From JBBQLG01 sp038327655 (GTDB taxonomy: Bacteria > Bacteroidota > Bacteroidia > Cytophagales > Spirosomataceae): 7,371 nucleotides of DNA. The notes under the pieces were generated by a model. That model had not been told where the DNA came from and ran no database searches. It saw only the letters and a list, made by a program, of their open reading frames with translations. The stretch's first letter is position 1; each line of letters starts with the position of its first letter. Positions 1 through 5,604 of the stretch are shown here, one piece after another. Position numbers and translations under genes: made by a program. The stretch is taken from positions 1 to 7,371 of the forward strand of contig JBBQLG010000217.1 in NCBI GenBank assembly GCA_038327655.1. The letters run 5' to 3'.

Positions 1-25
1 GGTTTTTAGTCACTGACTAAGAACC
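1..25. terminator. Palindrome, possible terminator between feoB and the next gene
   Basis: TTAGTCA-C-TGACTAA (6-20) is a perfect palindrome about a single base. The symmetry extends to 1-25 with one mismatch that becomes a T-G wobble on the plus strand. On the plus strand it is followed, after a few bases, by TTTGTTTTTT (29-38). On the minus strand an A-rich stretch precedes it and the downstream side is cut off by the window edge. This arrangement is what a bidirectional terminator between convergent genes would look like. A protein-binding site is the alternative, as the centre is very tight. Confidence 0.4.
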
Positions 26-41
26 CGCTTTGTTTTTTGCC

Positions 42-55
42 AGCACCCTGGTGCT
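42..55 (-). terminator. Hairpin at the feoB stop codon
   Basis: AGCACC (42-47) and GGTGCT (50-55) form a short GC-containing hairpin that begins at the last base of the feoB stop codon. On the minus strand it is followed by GGCAAAAAAC rather than a run of T, so on its own it is a poor intrinsic terminator. It may protect the 3' end of the mRNA or act together with the palindrome at 1-25. Confidence 0.25.
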
Positions 56-2178
56 TAACGCATGAGTTGATAGGTGATAAAGGCCGCGCCATAGGCCAGC
101 ACCATCATGTAGACCAGTTGCAGCGTTGGCCATTTCCAGTGGCGGGTTTCGCGATAGGTGGTGGCCAGCGTACTCATGCACATCATCGCGAAGACGTAAA
201 ATACCAGCAGCGACCAGGCCAGGGCCGGGGTGTACATTGGGCCACCCGTGTCGGGGTTACGTTCGGCGAGCAGCCGCTCCCGAATGGTCGAGCCGTCTTC
301 GGCGTCGCTGGCTCCAATGCTGTAAATCGTCGCCATCGTCCCCACAAATACCTCGCGGGCGGCAAATGAACTGAGCAGGGCAATCCCGATCTTCCAGTCG
401 TAGCCCAGTGGTTTGATAGCCGGTTCGATGAAGTGGCCGAAATGCCCGGCGTACGAGCTTTCGAGCCGCTGAGCCGCCACCTGATTTTCTAATGCCGGGC
501 TACCCGCCGGTTGATTTTTGTACGTCTGCCGAACCCGCGCTTCGGCCTGTTCCATCTCCTGACCGGGTCCGTAACTGGCCAGCACCCACAGAATAATCGA
601 GATGGCCAGAATGACCCGCCCAGCCTCCCAGACAAACGAACGAACGCTTTCCACCACGGTCAGCCCAACGTGTTTCCACCGGGGCAGCTTAAACGTCGGC
701 AGTTCCATGATGAAAAAACCGCGCTCTTTGGTTTTCAAGACCAATTTCAGCAGCCACGCACTCACTAATGCCGACACCAGACCGAGCAGATATAAACTCA
801 TCAGGGCCAACCCCTTCAGGCTGAAAAGCCCCAATACGTAGCGGTCCGGCACGACCAACGCAATCAGGATGGTATAAATGGGTAACCGGGCCGAGCAACT
901 CATCAACGGCGTTACCAGAATCGTGATCAGCCGGTCGCGCCGGGTACCAATGCTGCGGGTTGCCATGATGGCGGGTACGGCACAGGCCACACTCGAAATC
1001 AGGGGTACCACGCTCCGGCCGTTCAGCCCGAATTTGCGCATGATGCGGTCCATGATAATCATCACCCGCGACATATAACCCGACTCTTCGAGCACCGAAA
1101 CCAGCAAAAACAGAAAAGCGATTTGGGGGATAAAAACCAGAATGCCGCCAATACCGGCCAGAATGCCGTCGGTGAGCAGGTTGGTTAACGGGCCTTTAGG
1201 CAGTTCCTCTTTCAGGCTCCCATTCAGCCAGGCCACCCCGTTGTCGATGGCATCCATGAATGGTTGCGCCCAGGCAAAAATGGCCTGAAACAGCAGCAAT
1301 AGTACAAAGGCGAAAATGACATAGCCCCAGATGGGATGCAGCAAAATCCGGTCGAGCCGCTGACTCCACGTTGGCTGATCGAGTGGTCGGCTATCCACGA
1401 CGGCATCGGCCACGACGGGGGCAATCAACTCATAGCGCCGGATGGTTTCACGGGCCTGGAATGTAGGCTCGCTAAAGTTGTACTGCGCAATCAGTTCGTC
1501 TAATCCTTCGCGCTGCGAACGGTTCAGAAACGAGAAACCGTCGTGCTGAATGACGTATTGCAAGGCCAGATAATTGTTCTCCAGTCCGTATTTAGCCCGC
1601 GTATCGGCAATCAATCCCGGTTCGTCAGCAGCCGGATCGAAAAACAGGTTGCCCGCCACAACCGGCTCCCGCCATTGCGTGCTGATTGCTTTTTTCAGGT
1701 TAGGTACACCCTCGCCAGTGCGGGCGTTGATGCGCACCACCGGCACCCCCAGGCGCATGGCCAACTTCACGGCGTTGATTTCCTGATGCTGCTGTTTGGC
1801 CACATCAAGCATATTCAACGCCAGCACCACCGGTAATTGTAAATCAGCAATTTGGGTGAACAACAGCAGATTTCGGCGCAAATTCGACGCGTCGATCACT
1901 ACCACAACCACATCCGGGTAGTCGGGATGCGTGGGGTTGGCCAGAATATCGGTGACGAGTTGTTCGTCTAAAGACTTGGGGTAGATGGAGTAGACACCGG
2001 GCAGATCGACAACAATGGCTTCGGTATCGGTATCGAGCAGACTTATACCGGACTTTTTATCGACCGTAACACCGGGAAAATTGCCGGTTTTTTGGCGCAG
2101 GCCGGTCAGTTCGTTAAAAAGCGATGATTTTCCGGCGTTGGGGTTACCAATAAGGGCAACTGTAGGAGACGATTTCAA
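55..2178 (-). CDS. feoB: Ferrous iron transport protein B (GTPase-permease)
   Basis: Inner-membrane Fe(II) importer of 707 residues, somewhat shorter than the 773 of E. coli FeoB. The N-terminal G domain is complete: G1 GNPNAGKSS at 11-19, the G2 threonine T38 in GVTVD, G3 DLPG at 58-61, G4 NMLD at 121-124 and a G5-like NARTGEG near 150-156. A helical linker follows to about 270, then a polytopic membrane region from about 283 to the end. Both gate motifs are present: EESGYMSR near 363-370 with ACAVP (C398), and MSCSARLP (C427). The two cysteines match by position the E. coli pair C403 and C432. FAAREVFVG and the final STLATTYRET segment are also typical. The start is TTG: an in-frame TGA lies two codons upstream and there is no ATG before the P-loop. 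It follows feoA by 48 bases, as expected for one operon. No FeoC is seen. Confidence 0.97.
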   Translation of the reverse strand: MKSSPTVALIGNPNAGKSSLFNELTGLRQKTGNFPGVTVDKKSGISLLDTDTEAIVVDLPGVYSIYPKSLDEQLVTDILANPTHPDYPDVVVVVIDASNLRRNLLLFTQIADLQLPVVLALNMLDVAKQQHQEINAVKLAMRLGVPVVRINARTGEGVPNLKKAISTQWREPVVAGNLFFDPAADEPGLIADTRAKYGLENNYLALQYVIQHDGFSFLNRSQREGLDELIAQYNFSEPTFQARETIRRYELIAPVVADAVVDSRPLDQPTWSQRLDRILLHPIWGYVIFAFVLLLLFQAIFAWAQPFMDAIDNGVAWLNGSLKEELPKGPLTNLLTDGILAGIGGILVFIPQIAFLFLLVSVLEESGYMSRVMIIMDRIMRKFGLNGRSVVPLISSVACAVPAIMATRSIGTRRDRLITILVTPLMSCSARLPIYTILIALVVPDRYVLGLFSLKGLALMSLYLLGLVSALVSAWLLKLVLKTKERGFFIMELPTFKLPRWKHVGLTVVESVRSFVWEAGRVILAISIILWVLASYGPGQEMEQAEARVRQTYKNQPAGSPALENQVAAQRLESSYAGHFGHFIEPAIKPLGYDWKIGIALLSSFAAREVFVGTMATIYSIGASDAEDGSTIRERLLAERNPDTGGPMYTPALAWSLLVFYVFAMMCMSTLATTYRETRHWKWPTLQLVYMMVLAYGAAFITYQLMR

Positions 2179-2226
2179 GGGTATTCACTCGGAAAAACGC
2201 AGACACAACGGAGATTTCAACCGTTT

Positions 2227-2451
2227 TTACTCCACCATAATTGTAGCGGCCTCGGCCTTCCGCATGGATAAGCAGTAACCCGATACGTTCAGACAGATCG
2301 GATCGCCGAGGGGTGCTTTGCAGTGCAGACAGATTTCAGCACCGGGCAAACAGCCCATTTCAAGCAATTTGAGCGACATCCACTGGTCATTGAACGACTT
2401 AATAGTCGCTTTTTCACCAATTTTCAGGTCTGCAACGCTGCGATTACTCAT
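2227..2451 (-). CDS. feoA: Ferrous iron transport protein A (FeoA, SH3-like)
   Basis: A small cytoplasmic partner of FeoB, 74 residues, the usual length for a stand-alone FeoA. The family pattern is clear: SVADLKIGEKATI at the N terminus, LLEMGCLPGAEI at 29-40, APLGDPI at 46-52, and the closing strand SGYCLSMRKAEAATI near 57-71. FeoA proteins have an SH3-like fold and are thought to modulate FeoB; the exact mechanism is unsettled. The ATG at 2451 gives a full-length domain. The protein is unusually cysteine-rich, with five Cys (34, 41, 44, 53, 60). It is the first gene after a 213-base gap that holds a candidate promoter, and feoB follows 48 bases later. In some Bacteroidota FeoA and FeoB are fused; here they are separate. 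Confidence 0.95.
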   Translation of the reverse strand: MSNRSVADLKIGEKATIKSFNDQWMSLKLLEMGCLPGAEICLHCKAPLGDPICLNVSGYCLSMRKAEAATIMVE

Positions 2452-2458
2452 TTCCGTA

Positions 2459-2474
2459 GGTCGGCGGGACGACC
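2459..2474 (-). promoter_or_regulatory. Short hairpin in the feoA leader
   Basis: GGTCG (2459-2463) and CGACC (2470-2474) form a 5-bp stem with a 6-base loop. It sits eight bases before the feoA ATG, so it could affect ribosome access. The stem is short and may be chance. Confidence 0.2.
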
Positions 2475-2503
2475 GTTTATTTAGATTTATTACAAACAGA
2501 ACG

Positions 2504-2535
2504 CAAGTTTACGTCGCAAAGTTTGTTCGTGCAAC
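2504..2535 (-). promoter_or_regulatory. Candidate Bacteroidota-type promoter for feoAB
   Basis: On the minus strand GTTG (2535-2532) is followed after 20 bases by TAAACTTG (2511-2504). This fits the Bacteroidota -33 TTTG / -7 TAnnTTTG pattern with one mismatch in each box and a normal spacing. Transcription would begin near 2497 and give a leader of roughly 45 bases. The -33 box overlaps the outer end of the inverted repeat. No convincing Fur or DtxR box was found, although the leader carries two TTTATT copies 10 bp apart (2476-2481 and 2486-2491). Confidence 0.3.
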
Positions 2536-2665
2536 CGCGATTGCAGGAGATTTTAATGGATTGAAGAGGATTTTGTGTTTCTGGCGGATCAAGGCAACCG
2601 CATTGCCCTCCCCCGATACCCGCAAAATCCTCCTTAATCCCCCTAAATCCTTTGAAAATCGCGGT
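2534..2665. repeat. 132-bp nested imperfect inverted repeat with 10-bp phased GATT
   Basis: The left arm (2534-2575) and right arm (2623-2665) are inverted copies: about 32 of 42 positions match with one single-base gap. The ends are near perfect (ACCGCGATT outside, GAGGATTTTG inside). GATT recurs at 2539, 2549, 2559 and 2569 in the left arm, and AATC at 2626, 2636, 2646 and 2657 in the right arm. The centre holds a smaller hairpin, GGCAA-CCGCA-TTGCC at 2593-2607. The outer end touches the prfC stop codon. There is no T-tract on either side, so it does not look like a simple intrinsic terminator. It may be a dispersed palindromic (REP- or MITE-like) element; this is inferred without a genome search. 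Confidence 0.75.
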
Positions 2666-4260
2666 CAGTAGGCCATCTCCGTCTTAAACTCCGACGTCTG
2701 GTGAAATTTGATGTCGGGGTTATTCTCACGGTTCATGCGCAGCATCCAGGGCGAGTCGGCCAAGAAAACAGCATTCCCATCCTTATCGTAGGCGATTTGG
2801 TTGCCCTTCAGCCGGACAAACTCGTTCAGTTTCTTTTTATCGTCCGCCGTAATCCAGCACGCCCGCTGTGTGGTCATGGGCACCCACCGGCACTTGGCCC
2901 CGTATTCGTTTTCCAGCCGGTATTGAATCACCTCAAACTGCAGTTCACCCACCGTCCCGACAATCTTGCGGTTACCCAGTTCGAGCGTGAACAACTGCGC
3001 CACGCCTTCGTCGGTTAACTGCTGAACGCCCTTTTCGAGTTGCTTGGATTTCATCGGGTCGAGGTTCACCAATTCCTTGAATATTTCGGGTGAGAAGCTC
3101 GGAATCCCCTGAAACTGTAGCTCTTCGCCCTCAGTCAGCGTATCACCGATTTTAAACGTGCCGGTATCGTACAAACCAATCACGTCGCCGGGGAAACCTT
3201 CGTTCACGACTTCTTTGGCATCAGCCATGAAACTGAACGGCGACGCAAACCGCACGTCTTTATCGAGCCGGGTGTGGTGGTAAAATTTGTTGCGCTCGAA
3301 CGTACCCGAACAGACCCGCAAAAACGCGATGCGGTCGCGGTGACGGGGGTCGAGGTTAGCGTGGATTTTAAACACGAATCCGCTGAAATTCTTCTCGTCG
3401 GGGTTCACCAGCCGGGTCGAGGTGGGGCGGCTGATGGGTTCGGGCGAGATGGCGCAGAACGTATCCAGCAACTCTTTCACCCCGAAGTTATTCACCGCTG
3501 AGCCAAAAAATACGGGCGCCACCTGTCCGGAGCGGTAGGTCTCCCGGTCGAAGGGATCGTAGACACCCTCGATCAGTTCGACGTCCTCACGGAGTTGAGC
3601 CGCATCGCGGGCACCGAGTTTCTGATCGAGCGTGGGATCATCGAGGTCGATGGTCATCACATCGTTCTCGATCCGGGTTTTGTTGATTTTAAAGAAATAT
3701 AACTTTTTCTCGTAGAGGCTGTAGACGCCCTTGAAGTCGGACCCCATGTTTACAGGCCACGTCAGCGGGCGGACGTGTATGTTGAGTTTCTCCTCCAGTT
3801 CGTCCAGCAGGTCGAAGGGATTCTTGCCTTCGCGGTCCATTTTGTTCACGAAAATAATTACCGGCGAATCGCGCATTCGGCAAACCTCCATCAGTTTTTC
3901 GGTCTGCTCCTCCACGCCCTTCACGCAGTCGATCACCAAAATCACGCTGTCGACAGCCGTCAACGTGCGGTACGTGTCCTCAGCGAAGTCTTTATGACCC
4001 GGTGTATCGAGAATATTGATCTTTTTGTGGTCGTAGTTAAACGTCATCACCGAGGTCGCCACCGAAATACCGCGCTGTTTCTCGATCTCCATAAAGTCGG
4101 AGGTAGCGGTCTTTTTAATCTTATTCGACTTCACGGCACCGGCCGTTTGGATGGCCCCGCCGAAGAGCAGCAGCTTTTCGGTCAGTGTCGTTTTGCCGGC
4201 GTCCGGGTGACTAATGATGGCAAACGTCCGGCGTTTACCGATTTCCTCCTGTATGGTCAT
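2665..4260 (-). CDS. prfC: Peptide chain release factor 3 (RF3)
   Basis: Translational GTPase that removes RF1 or RF2 from the ribosome after peptide release. It has 531 residues against 529 in E. coli. G domain motifs in order: G1 HPDAGKTT at 18-25, the G2 region RGISVATSVM at 63-72, G3 DTPGH at 85-89, G4 NKMD at 139-142 and G5 GSA at 253-255. The rest shows the RF3 domains: a beta-barrel domain from about 290 (SGFVFKIHANLDPRHRDRIAF) and a C-terminal RF3 domain containing GVGELQFEV-like VGELQFEVIQYRL. The lack of EF-G domains IV-V and the SGF-VFKI-N start separate it from EF-G. The ATG at 4260 is preceded by AGGA 13 bases upstream. The TGA stop coincides with the outer end of the inverted repeat at 2534-2665. 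It follows the lipoprotein gene by 48 bases. Confidence 0.97.
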   Translation of the reverse strand: MTIQEEIGKRRTFAIISHPDAGKTTLTEKLLLFGGAIQTAGAVKSNKIKKTATSDFMEIEKQRGISVATSVMTFNYDHKKINILDTPGHKDFAEDTYRTLTAVDSVILVIDCVKGVEEQTEKLMEVCRMRDSPVIIFVNKMDREGKNPFDLLDELEEKLNIHVRPLTWPVNMGSDFKGVYSLYEKKLYFFKINKTRIENDVMTIDLDDPTLDQKLGARDAAQLREDVELIEGVYDPFDRETYRSGQVAPVFFGSAVNNFGVKELLDTFCAISPEPISRPTSTRLVNPDEKNFSGFVFKIHANLDPRHRDRIAFLRVCSGTFERNKFYHHTRLDKDVRFASPFSFMADAKEVVNEGFPGDVIGLYDTGTFKIGDTLTEGEELQFQGIPSFSPEIFKELVNLDPMKSKQLEKGVQQLTDEGVAQLFTLELGNRKIVGTVGELQFEVIQYRLENEYGAKCRWVPMTTQRACWITADDKKKLNEFVRLKGNQIAYDKDGNAVFLADSPWMLRMNRENNPDIKFHQTSEFKTEMAY

Positions 4261-4283
4261 TGTAGTATTTTCCTAAGAAATGA

Positions 4284-4297
4284 ACCCGAAAGCGGGC
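4284..4297 (-). other. Small hairpin between the lipoprotein gene and prfC
   Basis: On the minus strand GCCCG-CTTT-CGGGT forms a 4-bp stem plus one G-T pair, followed by TCATTTCTT. It lies in the 48-base gap and could act as a weak terminator or attenuator, reducing read-through into prfC. The stem is short and the T-tract poor. Confidence 0.2.
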
Positions 4298-4308
4298 GAA
4301 AAAGTGCC

Positions 4309-4905
4309 TTATTTCCGGCTCGCACTCAGTGTGCCCGCACTCGCCGGAGCAATCTTTACCTTCAACCCGAAATCTTTGCCTTTCGAGACATCTTTCAGGG
4401 TGATGGCTTCTCCTTTCGGCCCCGTCCAGGTCGATACAGTAGCGTTGGGCGTTGATTTGCCGTACCGCTGATTGAAATAATCCGTCAACTCGTTCTGGTA
4501 TCCATCAACCGACTGCCGGGTGTTGAGGTACAAATCCACGTCGATGGCCGATACCTTACCGCCCTGCTGGTAGTACAAAAAATCGGCGGATTCGAGATTG
4601 GGAAATTCCAGCGTATAGCCTGCGTGTTTAGCATCCTGCTCGAAGGGTTTTTCTTTTTCGAGATTGGCCACAGCCGTCATTGGATCGCCGAGGCTGATAC
4701 CGCGCCAATGACCGGTTTGCGTCACACCGAGGGCTGTTAGGCGTTCCGTCAGGGCAATTGGCTTCGCCGTAGTTTCGGGTGTGTCCATCTGCGATGCTGC
4801 GGTCGAATCGGCGGTAGCGGTGGTTTTTGGCTTGCTGCGGCAGGCGGCTCCGGTTAGTATTAACGAAACGAAGAGAAATATATAACGGTAGCAGTATTTG
4901 GTCAT
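4309..4905 (-). CDS. Putative lipoprotein of unknown function
   Basis: I do not recognise a named family. From the ATG at 4905 the product has 198 residues. It begins with a short basic segment (MTKYCYRY), a hydrophobic stretch at about 9-20 and a possible lipobox ending TGAAC with Cys22. The position -3 to the cysteine is Gly, which is unusual, so lipidation is likely rather than certain. A Thr/Ser/Ala-rich linker covers about 24-48, then a globular domain from about 50. This domain contains WRGISLGDP at 67-75, a YYQQGGKVSAIDVDLYL strand segment, and YFNQRYG followed by WTGPKGEAITL. That layout resembles small periplasmic Bacteroidota proteins with a 'GISLGD' start, but I can assign no activity. 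A GTG at 4932 in the same frame overlaps the MOSC stop codon as GTGA and would add nine residues. I prefer the ATG because it gives a normal signal sequence. Confidence 0.8.
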   Translation of the reverse strand: MTKYCYRYIFLFVSLILTGAACRSKPKTTATADSTAASQMDTPETTAKPIALTERLTALGVTQTGHWRGISLGDPMTAVANLEKEKPFEQDAKHAGYTLEFPNLESADFLYYQQGGKVSAIDVDLYLNTRQSVDGYQNELTDYFNQRYGKSTPNATVSTWTGPKGEAITLKDVSKGKDFGLKVKIAPASAGTLSASRK

Positions 4906-4928
4906 GGAGACGAAAGCGTAGTGATTAT

Positions 4929-5561
4929 TCACGCAAATTTAGCGAAGTGTTGGCGGAGCAGGGCCGGAAATTCTGAAATAGCCAGAATAGCCGCCACGGT
5001 ATCGGCGTGGCGGGCGGGCTGATAAAACGCATCGACTACGTCCTGCACCGTGATGCTATATACTGACGGCCGAACCAACTCAATCGCATCGCCCTGTTGA
5101 ACGGCCCCCGGTTTGATGACCCGGAAATAAATGCCATGCCGACGCGCCTTCTTAAACAGCGTCACCATAGCCGCATCGCCAAACCGCAACCCCAGCTTGG
5201 CACACGGAAACCGGGGTTGCACCACCCGGAGCAACGCACTTCCAACGCGAAACTCATCGCCAATGCGGACGTTCGTGTCGAGCAATCCTTCCGTGGTCAG
5301 ATTTTCCCCGAAGTTGGCCGACTCAAACGAATAGTCAGGCAACACGGTGCGCCAGTAGGCGTAATGTTCGCTCGCATACGCATAAACGGCCTTATCCACT
5401 CCGCCGTGGAACCGCAGATCGGCCTGCCCATCGCCGTCAAGTCCGAGCGAATGCACATGAACAGAATCGGCAGTTGGCTCTTTAAAAATGCCGGTCAGCA
5501 CCGGTTTGCCCTGCCAGATAAACTCCTTCGGCAGGCCGAGGTTGACGGATTGTATACGCAT
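4929..5561 (-). CDS. MOSC domain protein with C-terminal 3-alpha domain (YiiM-like)
   Basis: A 210-residue cytoplasmic protein, close to E. coli YiiM (224). The MOSC core shows GDGQADLRFHGGVDKAVYAY at 43-62, EHYAYW at 65-70, FGENLTTEGL at 84-93 and QPRFPCAKL at 115-123 with the conserved Cys120. A helical tail (about 165-210) fits the 3-alpha domain seen in YiiM-type proteins. MOSC proteins bind molybdenum cofactor; E. coli YiiM and YcbX are linked to detoxification of N-hydroxylated bases such as 6-hydroxylaminopurine. The exact substrate here is inferred only. The frame stays open upstream to 5753, but that extension overlaps the barrel gene, has unrelated low-complexity composition, and the MOSC N terminus begins at MRIQSVNLGLP. 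The ATG at 5561 has AGGA just upstream. It lies 43 bases after the Omp85-like gene and abuts the lipoprotein gene. Confidence 0.93.
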   Translation of the reverse strand: MRIQSVNLGLPKEFIWQGKPVLTGIFKEPTADSVHVHSLGLDGDGQADLRFHGGVDKAVYAYASEHYAYWRTVLPDYSFESANFGENLTTEGLLDTNVRIGDEFRVGSALLRVVQPRFPCAKLGLRFGDAAMVTLFKKARRHGIYFRVIKPGAVQQGDAIELVRPSVYSITVQDVVDAFYQPARHADTVAAILAISEFPALLRQHFAKFA

Positions 5562-5604
5562 GGTCCTGGATTGATTAACCGATAAAGCCACCGCCTTTGG
5601 GCCG

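Noticed and set aside
2207..2225. AACGG / CCGTT inverted repeat in the feoA-feoB gap
   Set aside because: The 5-bp stem with a 9-base loop is too weak to call a terminator or processing site.
2476..2491. AT-rich TTTATT repeat upstream of feoA as a Fur box
   Set aside because: The units are direct repeats 10 bp apart and do not match the inverted GATAAT-type Fur pattern.
3775..4455. 226-codon open frame on the plus strand opposite prfC
   Set aside because: It lies antisense to a well-conserved gene, its translation has no recognisable domain, and it spans the gap into the next gene; it is a shadow frame of GC-rich coding sequence.
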